Assembly: GCA_012976225.1 (NCBI GenBank) | Contig: JAAVVG010000003.1 | Span: 186,001 to 250,000, forward strand | Direction: 5' to 3' | Origin: Golubevia sp. BC0850 | Taxonomy: Eukaryota > Basidiomycota > Exobasidiomycetes > Golubeviales > Golubeviaceae | DNA length: 64,000 bases | Shown here: positions 1 to 10,376 of the stretch, piece after piece | Position numbering within the stretch: position 1 is the first letter of the stretch | How the letters are laid out: every line of letters starts with the position of its first letter | Program-made: the position numbers and the translations under genes | Notes under the pieces: generated by a model | Seen by the model: only the letters and a program-made list of their open reading frames with translations | Databases searched by the model: none | Told to the model about the DNA's origin: nothing

Positions 1-189
1 TTTCTCCTCTCTCTTCTTCTATTCTCGTCAAATCTCTTCCAACTCTGAACGTCCTGAATCACTTCAAAAAAAACACGAACTCAATTCATCTATCAATCTT
101 GATCAACCTTCCTCCCTTCGAACCTAACCCCTCAACCTCAAAACCTGCAACCGGATAAATCCTTCAAAAACTCACCGAAAAACCAATAG

Positions 190-1321
190 ATTCTTATCGC
201 AAACAATGTGTCATCGATGAAGAAGTTGCTTTGTTGGATGTTTTGGATACCGCTGGACAAGAGGAATATAGGTTAGTAATGAGAGAGAGGGGGGTGAGAG
301 GATCAAGCCTAGATAGGGGAATCAAACCAATCTTGAAATGGGAGATTGATGGGGTGGGGAGGAAACGATCGTGATTGGTTGAAGTTGTTCCAATTGAATC
401 CTTGAACAAGGGACTGGAAAAGCGAAAGCCCAAAGTGGAGGAGAGGAGAGAGAGACAGAGATTGAAGGGAAGGTCCAGCCCCTCCTCTAGATGCTGATAA
501 GCAACATGTTGAAGTTTTTCTGTGATGATTCAAAGCTAGGAATTTCCAGAAAGAAGGGAATTTTCTCTGGGAGATGAGAATCCAACCCTCTAGTCGAAAC
601 TCCACTAACCTCTTCCCAAATCCCCACTCTCACTTCTTCCATCCCTTTCCCTTTCCTTTCCCTTCTTTCATTTCATCTCTTCCTCTCCACTCTCTCCTCC
701 TTCATCTCTCCTCCTCTTTCGCTTCCTTAGTGCAATGCGTGAACAATACATGCGTACAGGAGAAGGTTTCCTATTAGTCTATTCCATAACCTCTCGAAAT
801 TCCTTTGATGAAATCTCAACTTTCCACCAACAAATCTTAAGAGTCAAGGATAGAGATTACGTTCCAGTGATTGTGGTGGCTAATAAATGTGATTTGGAAT
901 ATGAGAGACAGGTTGGGACTCATGGTGAGTTTTTTTGTTTCTCGCTTCCTCTTCTCTCTACTCCTTGAGAAGCAAATCAGCATTAAAGAAAGAAAAATTT
1001 CAGAAAGGGAGGGAGAAGGAGAATTCATGGATTCTGATAGGCTGACTCTGTGTTTTCTTTTTCTTTTGAACGATGAATTCGCTTTCTTCAGAGGGTCGCG
1101 AATTAGCCAAACATTTCGCTTGTCGTTTCATTGAAACCTCAGCAAAACAACGAATCAATGTCGATGAAGCTTTTTCGAATTTAGTTAGAGAAATTAGAAG
1201 ATATAATAAGGAACAAACTATTGGTAGACCTGGTGCACCTGGAAATGAAGGTGGAGAGATGCCGGAAAGAGGTTCGAAGGAAAGAAGAGGTGGTTGTAAG
1301 GGTTGTTGTATGGTGATGTAA
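190..1321 (+). CDS. RAS1: Ras family small GTPase (3' part; 5' exon outside window)
   Basis: Membrane-anchored GTP switch for growth and cAMP/MAPK signalling. Three exons are visible: 190..271, 731..924 and 1092..1321; phases agree across both introns. The first visible exon opens in the switch I/II region (DSYRKQC) and carries the G3 motif DTAGQEEY with the catalytic Gln. Exon 2 has [14 protein letters not shown] and the guanine-specificity motif NKCD. Exon 3 has ETSAK (G5) and a C-terminal CMVM CaaX box, preceded by another Cys that could be palmitoylated. The P-loop exon must lie upstream of base 1, because nothing in 1..189 encodes GxxxxGKS; that stretch reads as intron. The 459-nt intron at 272..730 is long for this window. 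Assignment to Ras rather than Rap or Rheb rests on the switch and CaaX sequences. Confidence is high. Confidence 0.93.
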
Positions 1322-2107
1322 GAAGAAACGTTTGGGATGAGAGGGGCAAGTTATGATCCGCTGGGGTTTCTTTCTCCCCTCACTAAACATCAACTCCTTC
1401 AATTCTTCATCAACACACGAAAAAAAATACCCTCTTATGACCCAATTTCTCTAAAACATCAAGAAAAACTACAACAGAATTTCCGACCTCTTCAAACCCC
1501 AAGTCTACTCACTCTCCGTTCCCTTTGATATCCAACCACTCTCCCCTTAACGACCCTCCTTCCCTCTCACCTCATCTACTAAGCTATCAAGACTCTACTC
1601 CCAAAATCCACCTCAAAAACCAGGCTCATGGCCCTTTCTCTCTTCCTACATCGACATCCCAATCTTCCCATCTTTTATTTTCATGATCTCTTCTCTCTAC
1701 TTTCTTTTGTCTTCTTTATTACACTCTCTCTTCTCTCTTGTTACGATTTCTCTTTTTCTCTCTCATTTCGATACTAAGATTCACACTCTTGTTACAATGC
1801 TCACTTTTTGTTCTCTTTCTCTTTGATGAAGCTGTTTCACGCATTGATCGAAAAGGAAGAAACCGAGTTATAAGCGATTCGCGCTATCCTTCTCTTGCTC
1901 CGCTTCATTTCCGCTCCTTCTCTCCAAAGGTTCTCACTTTCTTCTCTGTTGTTTTTACGGCGTACCAAAGCAACTTGATCCGGAAAACAGCAACGCCTTT
2001 GCTGATTAAAAAGGAAGCAAGCAACCTTGTCTCTCTCAGTCTCTCTCTCTCTTCTTGTCCTACCCCGCCTTTTTCTATTCAGCTCTCCCTCGATTTCCAC
2101 CCGGGTG
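1322..2107. other. intergenic, pyrimidine-rich
   Basis: Contains the RAS 3' flank and the upstream region of carnitine acetyltransferase. It is strongly CT-rich on the + strand towards the CAT2 start, as is common in fungal promoters and leaders. The open frames here are low-complexity and resemble nothing I know; no gene is called. Confidence 0.5.
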
Positions 2108-5100
2108 ATGCCACTTCTCCAACATTCACTATCAAGTTCTCTTTCTACTTCTAAATCCTCTTTAAGATCAACTTCCAATTTGAACTTCTTCAGCCGTACC
2201 TTGACTTGCACCTCTCCTCAAATGTTCGCTCTAACTCCCTTTCGTTCTAAACCAGGTCAAGAAACTCAACCAAAGACCTTTTCTCGTCAGCATGAATTAC
2301 CAAAATTACCCGTTCCACCTCTAGAACAAACTTTACCCAAATACTTGGCTTCTTTGGAACCTATACTGAGACAAAAGGAGAAGATGGGAGAATTGAAAGG
2401 AACTGATGCTAAGAAGGAAATGCAAAAAAGACAACAATGGGCTCAGGAATTGATGAAACCAGGTGGAATTGGAACTAAGTTGCAAAATCGATTGGTTGGT
2501 GAGTTATAGTCACAAGGGAGAAGGGTTTGATAGGGTAGCCAGTTGATAGGGTAGAACAAGGCGAACCTTCCAGTGATAGCCGGAAGTCTAGAGAAAGGGC
2601 TCTAATCTCATTCCCTACCTCTCCATTTCCATTCCAATTTCTTCTCCGTTAAGATGTCGATCGTACAAGCCCAAACAACTGGCTAAACGATCGTTACTGG
2701 TTGGTCGCTGCCTATCACTCATGGAGAGTTCCACTTTTAATCAATTCCAATTGGTGGATCATGTTCATTGATGATCCTAACATGCCACCTGAAATCTCTC
2801 AAAACAATGGTTCTGGAGTAGCTGATCTCCAAGGAACTACCGACGCAAAACAAGCTTTGGGAGATCAAGCTTGGGATGAGGGTAAAGGTTGGGGAGTTAG
2901 AAGAGCTACTTGGATGATTGGAAGATTCTTGGAGTTCAAAAAGAGATTGGATGAGTGAGTAGTTTGGAATCTGATTTGAGAAAGGGGCAACCAACTTGAG
3001 GAATCTTGGAGTGAATTGGTGCATGCTTTTAAACTTGACATTCAATCCTAACCCCTCCCACTCCAATCGCTTTTTCCCTCTCTCCTCGCAGTGAGGATAT
3101 CATGCCAGATGCGAGTCGGGCAGGTGCGTTCTGCATGCACCAATACACTAGGTGAGTTTTCTCTTTTCTCTCTACTAATCCGGCTTTCTTTCTCCCTTTC
3201 CCCCTGCATTTATCTTCCTACTCTCTCGAATTTCTTTCTCCCGTCTCTTCACTAACTCTTAGCTTCCCCTTCTGCTTTCCCACGTCCTACTCGACCTTCA
3301 ACTCACCTCTGCTACGCCAAAAGAATGTTTGGGGTCACTCGTATCCCTGCTCTACCTCACGATTGGAACACTGAGCCAAACCCAAAAGCAAACCACATTA
3401 CAGTCATTGCTAGAGACAATTACTACCATCTAGATGTCATGAGACCTTCTTCAACTCAGCCTGGAAGGAAAGAGATCGTTCCTTTGGATGAAATCGAAAG
3501 AGCTTTGGAGAAGATTGTCGAGGATGCTAGAAAGGGAGATGGAGCTGGAGTTGGAGTTATGACTAGTGATCACAGAGACACCTGGGCTAGAGTGAGTAGG
3601 ATCATGAGAATAAGGCATATCAGAAGACCTTGGAAGATCTCACGACTGGCGATGCCGATTCTTTGCTCATTTGAAAAAACTCTCTGATCTTTGTCTCTCC
3701 GAATCACAGTCAAGAGAAGAACTTCTCAACTCTTCTCCAAAGAACGAAGCTTCTCTTCGATCAATCGAAGACTCTCTCTTCGCAGTTTCTTTGGAATCCT
3801 CAGTTCTACCTTTGCCATCCGGTCATCTACCACCTCCTCACACAGCGACTCCAGCTGCAGTTGATGCTCACGCTAGGAACTGCTCTGGAGCAGGTAGAGG
3901 AGGTCACAACAAATGGTTCGACAAAGCTTTATCTCTAGTCATCGAACCAAACGGAAGATGTGGAATGAATGGAGAACATTCACCTTGTGATGCTCTAATC
4001 CCATCAATCCTAACCGATTACGCAGTAGCTGAATATTGTCCTCCTCCAGGATCTCCTTTCCCATCTTCTCATTACTATGGCCCTTCTGCAAACCCAGATT
4101 CAGAGAACTCTCCTCCTTTCAAGAAGTTAGAATTCGAAATCTCAGAGAAAACTCGTCAAAACATTGAGGAATCAAGAGCCAATGCTAGAAAGATTTCAGC
4201 TGAAAGTGATATCGGAATGTTATGGTTCGATGAATATGGTGCTGACTGGATTAAGAAAGTTGGGAAACATTCTCCTGACGCTTATTTACAAATGGCTTTA
4301 CAATTGGCTTTCGCTGAAATGCACGGGAAACAAACTCCTACTTATGAAACTGCTAGTACTAGACTTTATAAACATGGTAGAACTGATGTTATTAGAACCT
4401 TCAGTAATCAAGCTTACGATTTCGTTGATGCTGTTAAGGAAGGAAAGAAGGTGAGTTCTTGAGAACGGACAGATGCGGCTTTCACTCGAATAAGTCTGTC
4501 TTTCCATCGTCAATTATTCCCTTTCACTAACCTATTCTACCCTTTTCATTTTCCTCGACCTCTCTCAGTCTCCATCCGAGCTCTACGCTCTTCTTCAAGC
4601 TGCAACCAAAGCTCACAACACTTTGACTCGTGACTCTTCTATGGGTAAAGGAGTAGACCGTCACGTAACTGGTCTCAGACTGGTTTACAACGCCGCTGAA
4701 GATGGAGAACCTCCTCAACTTCTAGCTGATCCTCTTTTGGGAGAAAGTCAAACTTGGAGGTTGAGTACCAGTGGTCTTTCAGCTGGAGATCGATTCGGTG
4801 GTACTGGATTCGGTGCTGGTTATGAAGATGGATATGGATGTAATTGTGAGTTGAACTTCATGGAAAGAAACGGAGGTGACAGCAGAGAAATTCCAATTCG
4901 CTGACGACGAGATCTTCGCACGATCTCTTCTTCTCCTTTCTTTTATCTTCAGACCTCGCCGGAGGAAAACTCTTGAAGTTCGGTCTGGAATCAAAGCACA
5001 CCAATGCTGAGACTTCAACTAACAAGTTCGCTCATTCTTTGGTCAACGCTCTGAGAACTATGAGAGACATCTGTGAACACGGAGCTCCAGCTGAAGAAGT

Positions 5101-5116
5101 TAAACAGAAACTTTGA
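2108..5116 (+). CDS. CAT2: carnitine O-acetyltransferase
   Basis: Transfers acetyl groups between CoA and carnitine, moving acetyl units between peroxisome, cytosol and mitochondrion. Seven exons: 2108..2498, 2654..2954, 3092..3151, 3324..3591, 3710..4450, 4569..4845, 4953..5116; 733 aa, all phases consistent. The choline/carnitine acyltransferase fold is recognisable throughout: LPKLPVPPLEQTLPKYL near the N-terminus, NNWLNDRYWL, a His-containing catalytic motif NGEHSPCDA (His about residue 430), and LTRDSSMGKGVDRH in the C-terminal half. The N-terminus, MPLLQHSLSSSLSTSKSSL onward, is Ser/Arg-rich and lacks acids, like a mitochondrial presequence. A second in-frame Met at 2222 follows it. The protein ends QKL, a weak match to the peroxisomal PTS1. 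In yeasts one CAT2 gene serves both organelles; the same is plausible here but is inference. Introns 1 and 3 end in AAG. Confidence 0.95.
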
Positions 5117-5807
5117 ATTTCACGACAACAAATAATGTCTCCGGCTTTTATTCCAACTTCGAACGTGCTCTTTGCAAAATCTAGAAGAAGCAGGCTCTCT
5201 CTCTCTCTCCTCTAAATTCCTCCACTTTCACCTTCCTTATTTCTTTGGTTTCTTTGTTTTGATCTCTCTGAGTCTTGGAAAGCAATATCTCTCGTCCCTG
5301 TTCTGTTATTCTCTCTGTGAAATCGAGCCATGTCTTTTGAGACCTAGAAGGCAATACAAAGCTCACATATTGTCATAAGTCTTTCGGGTAGAGCCAAAGG
5401 AGCTCTTATGAAAAATTAGAAAGGAGCGAGGAGCGATGCTGGAAAAGTGAGAGGAAGAAGGTGCGGACGAGGAGAGAAGGTATATACTTCTATTCCACTC
5501 TCCTTCTCACCACAACACATCTATCTTCGAACGACTGTTTGGATTCGGAATAGCACTGAGGTAAGTAGTAGATCGTCACACCTGAATGAGAACGCAGGGA
5601 GTGACAGAAGGAGGGGAAGAGAGGGAGAGGGACACGGAGAGAGAGAGAAAGACTACTCTGATTGATTCATTCAGTCGCTGTACCAGCCATCTTCTCTTAG
5701 CTAAATGCCTAGGAAGTTGTAAACATCAGCATCATCTTTCCTGCCTATTGCCCAAGAGACTCAAGATCTAGTTCTTTCCATACCTCGGATCTCCCATTCC
5801 CACAGAC
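5117..5807. other. intergenic
   Basis: Low-complexity GA- and CT-rich stretches between CAT2 and the F-box-like remnant. No credible coding frame, RNA gene or repeat element was seen. Confidence 0.5.
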
Positions 5808-7017
5808 ATGCCTTCTCCCCAAACGGTCTCGATCGAATAACTTCCTCACGACGTAGCCTCCAAGGTTGCGGAAGAGATTTTCTCTTGGGTAGAAGAGATC
5901 TCACCGGCATTTATCAGCCTTCTCAAGAACAGGATTCCGACTGAAGACGATAAGCAGGCTGAAGGAAGAAGGTGAGTAAAAGTCCAATAAAGATGGTAAT
6001 AAGGCTAGAAGGAGCTTCGGAAGTAGCAAGTTTACCAGGCAAATATCAGAATATCTTTTGAGAAGAAAGCCAAAACCTGACAATATGGATAGGGGCTGAC
6101 GTAGTTGGGGAGCATTCGTGGCTTCGAGACTTCATCTCCCCTCTCTTCTCGCCGCTTGACGAACTCGTTCACTCAATTCAATTCAGTCCCATTCAAGCCC
6201 GGAAATTTGAGCACAATCCTATCTTGACGCTAGCCATCACTCATACGACTTCTCTCTTTCTTGCTCTCTGCAGACTTCGAGACAGAACCTTCAGCTCTTT
6301 AGTCAAAATTTCCCGGAAAGGATGCGGTCTTTGGAGGCAATTCATGCTAACCCATGTTAGATTGCGTACGATTGATCTCCCCTACGTTCAGGAGTTCCTC
6401 AATCGTTTCCCTAACGCTTGCGACTACGTTGAGCATCTCGTCCTCCTCGATAGACCTCATCTGTTTAGTAGCAACTGGAATTCAGACTTCAAGAATGCCA
6501 CCCAATACTTCAAGAGCTTTGACAGCATAGGAGACTACGGAAAAATATGCTGAAAGCTCATAAAGAGGAGGAGAGGATTGCCATGGCAGCTGCCGTCGTC
6601 AATTCTATCGCAGCCATGAATGCAGTTCATAAGGACGAGCTTCTCTACCAAGCCAGGCACGAGATGAGCGCAGCTTCCGGACCAAGAGATGAGAATACTA
6701 GTCACGCAGAGTATAGGATCGTCGCCTTCGCTCGGAGCTGTTTGCTCAATCGGTTCAAGAACCTCAAGTCTCTTTCTGTCTATGGAAGAGATACCTGCTT
6801 TCCATCCTGCAGGAGGATCGGAGGGGATCCAAAGCCGCTCATCGCTCTCGTATCTTCTCTGAAGACCATCGATTTCAGAGCTAGAGATCAATGTGGGCCT
6901 TCTCTCTCGATTCGCAACTTGGTTTGGTTGATGAAACTTCCGCATCTTCGTACGGCTGCTCCTTACGGAGAGCTGAAGCATGAGGCTATCCATGATATCA
7001 TAAACCCAGACTTCTGA
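5808..7017 (+). pseudogene. F-box-like protein, apparently broken
   Basis: An F-box-like start is visible at 5841: LPHDVASKVAEEIFSWVEE, of the LPxDV...I type that binds Skp1. The only upstream in-frame Met (5808) is separated from it by a TAA at 5838..5840. The downstream segment has one frame from about 6100 to 6553 (ends DSIGDYGKIC) that continues in a different frame from 6547 to 7017 (KAHKEEERIAMAA, then the leucine-rich FKNLKSLSVYGRD and LVWLMKLPHLR). The switch falls at a run of five A's near 6540. The donor at 5972 and candidate acceptors near 6102 also do not match in phase. Together these suggest a decayed member of an F-box/LRR-like family. A sequencing error at the A-run could explain the frame change but not the early stop. 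Confidence 0.45.
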
Positions 7018-7019
7018 TG

Positions 7020-7416
7020 GGAGGTTGGTTAGATTGCATCTTATCTTTGCCTCTTCTGATGTCTTGGCTTGAAGGTAGACGGTTTGGAAGAGGCGGCATG
7101 CACCACGAATCGATCTAAGTTGAAGAAGATCAAGTTGATTGAGAATCCTGGCCCAGTAATTGATTGTTAGAGGCGAATCTGGTTGATCGGAGTTTGAAGT
7201 TGAGTTGAAGGAAGTGTCTGGAACGAAGCTTCGCTCGAGGTTGGAATGAGTGATGCTGCTTTGGCAGATGATGGAGTTTCGACGGATGGTGTCATGTTGG
7301 AATACCTTGAACTTGAAATCGATGATTCGCTGAAATGGAATGGAGGGAAGAAGAAGAAGGATGAAAGACTTCTTTCCCTCTTTTAAAGGGCCTCTTGAAC
7401 GAACGAGATTGCGCAT
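7020..7416 (-). CDS. possible F-box-like fragment on the opposite strand
   Basis: Minus-strand open frame whose first ~120 residues include INYWARILNQLDLLQLRS then IRGACRLFQTV, resembling the F-box pattern (xxWARILxxLDLxxLLxxRxVCRxF). It stays open below 7020, but there it is antisense to the + strand remnant and looks like a shadow. It may be a second decayed F-box copy lying tail to tail with the first. It may also be chance; I cannot decide from sequence alone. Confidence 0.22.
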
Positions 7417-7891
7417 TCCCCTTGAGCTACAGCGCTACAGCCTATAAAAAGCAACTTCGGTCCTCTTTTTTCTTTCTTCCAAAATTATCAGTCTTCTGAG
7501 CACTCAGTTTTCTAATCGTCCACCACCGTACCTTCAAAGAAAGCAGAAGTGAATAGTGAATGCATACTTTGTTGACATCACAACGTGGACAAACCATGAG
7601 TCTATGCTGACCTTTTACCTAGATCTTTCATCTTTCACACTTTGAGATGTGGGATAACTTCGAAAGCCAGTACTCTTCTTTCCCGAGAAGCTACAACTTA
7701 TGAAGCATGAACCGAAAAACACAGATTTGATGAAAACAGGTGGTGAACAATTGCGTAGAGAATCCAACAGAAAGCAGGCTTGGTGATGATGGGAAGTCCA
7801 AGGAAATGGGTCAAAAGATATATAAATACACAGGACGCTCTCAAGTCTATCCCCTTCTCTTCTCTCTCTGAAGACTAAGAAATGCTCTCTA
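7417..7891. other. intergenic
   Basis: Between the F-box remnants and the 3' end of the BRR6-like gene. An AT-rich stretch with a TATA-like 'tatataaat' lies near 7818. No gene is seen. Confidence 0.45.
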
Positions 7892-10244
7892 TCATTTCCA
7901 ACTCAACCCACCCGGACCACTTTCATCTCTCAAAGCTTCTTCATCTTCCCATCCTCCCTCATCAGCCTTTCCTGAACCCAAAATCTTATCTCTATTCCTA
8001 GCAACTCTTTTCCTAGCCGGAGTGTTAATTGAATTTCTCTGATAATTCGTACTTGCCCAATGAGCTTGAGCGTGCATGTTCGGATGATGTTGAATAAAAG
8101 GTGGACCGTGACCATATTGATTTGGATGACCATATCCATATCCATTCGATTGTTGATATTGAGTTTGAGTTTGATATTGAGCTTGAGAATGTGATTCTAT
8201 CCGATCAGAGTTGGAATTGGAGTTTGAATTTGAATTTGACGAATCTTGGTTTTTCTTTTTCTTCAAAGATTGTTTTCTGGATTTCAATCTAAAGAAGGAG
8301 AGAGTAGAATTGGTGGCTCCTACTAGAATGCAAAGAGTTGCTAATGAGAATAACTTTAGAACGTTGAGCAAAGAGGGAGGCGAAAGAAAGGCAAAAACAA
8401 AGAGAATAAACAAACTGCCTCCTTTTCAAATCACTTTCTTCTTCTCTTCTAAGTCCGTCATCTTCCAAATTTCTCAAGACTCACCATACTCCTCCAACTA
8501 ACAGTATCCCCAAACCCATTCAAGATCTCAGCAAAAGTTTCAGCTGCTACTCTAGCTCTTCCAACAACTGCCACATCTCTAATCTTACATCTCTCCCAAC
8601 CATTACATTTCGATTCCAAAGCTGGAGCTTGATTTGCAGTTCCACAATGGTTTGAAGAGTAGAGGGTTGCACAGGCTCGGTTTTCCGAGAGGAGCTCTGA
8701 GAGGTGAAAGCAGTAGAAGTAAAGCAGAGAGATCCGGTAGGGTAGAAACAGAAAAGGAATGAAAACGAATGAGATAAGTTCAGTGAGCAAGATAGAATGT
8801 AAACTCGTGATTGAAAGTATGGAAGCAAGGCCTCTAGTTGCATTCTTCCAGATTTGACCTACTTACCAAACGTATACTCCCTAACTTTATCTTCTATATC
8901 CATTTGAACAGTCCTTATTAACAGGTAAAGTAAATAAAGGAAAGACAATAAAAGTGAAGCGTTGAATAAGAATTGAGCGTACCTGTTTCCAAGAAACGCA
9001 TTCCACGAAAGACCCAATTCAGAGAGAAAGAGGGATTTTGGAAATCAGCAAACCAACCTCGACGCTCTTCTTCCAGACTCTTTTTCCTTTTCTTTAAACG
9101 GTGCAAAACATAGAGGAAGAAAGACTCACCCCAACAAAACCTCGGGCCAATCCAAATGACTGATTCCAATTCCAACTGCTCCTGCAGAATTGGGAGGATG
9201 AAGGTTCTCCATTCCAGGTGGTAGCAAATATTGAACTGACATGAATTTTGAAGTCAGAGATTGAGGATCTTGAGTTTCTTCTGCGGAGGTAATTGAGGAC
9301 TGTGACGTTTTGAAGAGTGCGTGAGAGGACAAAGAGTCACGGAAACAGGGCGAAGGATTCAATGGGAGAGCAGGTTAGAGGAATGTCGTCATTCGAGAGG
9401 AAACCCCATAGAAGGAGAATAGAAGGAAAGGCCATCAGGGGAGGAGAGTGGGAGATTGCCTGCTATTTACACTTGACCTTCCTCTCTCTTGAGCTCCGCC
9501 CTCTCATCTCCGATCTTAGAGCTTCAACGAACATCCCCTGAAGATCATTCAAAGCTCAAATAAGGGGGGGACATTACTCACCTCATCGTCATCTCTAGAA
9601 ACTCTAGAACTTCTCTTTCTTTCCCTCTCTTGATTGCCTCTTCTCTTTCTATAGACTCTAGAAACGGCTCTTTGACTTGATTTCCTCTCCCCTATTGAAT
9701 TGTTCCTACCTACTCTATCCATATCTCTACTCCCGCTCCCACTCCCACTTCCACTTGCAACTACGACTGCATCTCGACTAACGTCTGCAGCTTCCATGGT
9801 TGTATCTTCTATCTGATCCTGATCCTGCCCAATCTGCCTGACATCTGATTTTGTAGGAGTTACGGATTGCATTTCAACCTCTGGAGAATCAGTAGTTTGA
9901 GGAGGTAAGGCGGAAGGAGCGTGGAAAAGAAATGGAAAGTTGTGATTTCGATTCGAGGTGGAAGTGGAAGTGGAAGTTGAAGAGGAGCTGCTACCTTGAA
10001 ATGAAAATGTTGATGATTGATCGCTTGAGGCATTCCCTGAGAATGGGAATCATTTCAAAAGAAAGGAAGGATGAACAAACTGATGGTAATGCTTACTTGC
10101 AGCTACTCTACTGGCTAACTCTTACTCACTTTTTCTGATGAAGGGAGAAGTATTTGTGTTTGCAAGTTGAGCTGGATCTTGATCATAACTGAAATCCATT
10201 GGTGCTTCAGTTGATCGCTGAGAATATGAATTGGAATAACTCAT
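7892..10244 (-). CDS. BRR6: Brr6/Brl1-family nuclear envelope protein
   Basis: Integral protein of the nuclear envelope/ER needed for nuclear pore complex assembly and membrane lipid balance in yeasts. Six exons (coding order): 10244..10130, 10036..9582, 9299..9130, 8982..8867, 8696..8485, 8353..7892; 509 aa, all phases consistent. A Ser/Thr-rich N-terminal half is followed by the first membrane segment (YAQFLFNASLLLSFLYLLYL). Next comes the family's lumenal domain with four cysteines at about 294, 303, 316 and 322 (...ENRACATLY, SNHCG, ESKCNGWERC) and AETFAEILNGF, then a second membrane segment (LFSLATLCILVGATNS). The last intron must use a CTAAAG acceptor at 8354 to keep the frame. The C-terminal tail after the second membrane segment is unusually long (about 130 residues, basic then SN-repeat, Gln/His/Tyr-rich). 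Head-to-head with BUB3. Confidence 0.9.
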
Positions 10245-10376
10245 CTTTTTACCCCATAAAGGTGAACGGAGAAGAGAATAGAGAAGGAAGCAATTCCTTC
10301 TTCAAACACAACACACCAACACTTGAACGCTACCTCGCTCTATCGGTATCCTTCATCTAACCTAACCTAAAACATC
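10245..10376. promoter_or_regulatory. bidirectional promoter region of BRR6 and BUB3
   Basis: Only 132 bp separate the two divergent start codons, so both promoters and both 5' leaders must fit here or overlap. A direct repeat 'taacctaaccta' lies just before the BUB3 ATG. No TATA box is evident. Shared control is inferred from geometry. Confidence 0.5.

Noticed and set aside
1837-2211. 124-codon minus-strand open frame opposite the CAT2 leader.
   Set aside because: Highly charged, repetitive reverse complement of a CT-rich leader, and it overlaps the CAT2 presequence.
3592-3709. Reading through or using a 23-nt intron in CAT2 near 3592..3614.
   Set aside because: The short intron leads to a stop within 20 codons. 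The 118-nt intron 3592..3709 joins TWAR to SREELL, matching the family.
6535-7017. Continuation of the minus-strand F-box-like frame below 7020.
   Set aside because: It is antisense to the LRR-like + strand remnant and loses any recognisable pattern after about residue 130.
8411-8477. Acceptor GGCAG near 8422 for the last BRR6 exon.
   Set aside because: In phase it yields a short C-terminus with charges inside the membrane helix. The CTAAAG acceptor at 8354 gives a clean helix and a long open frame.
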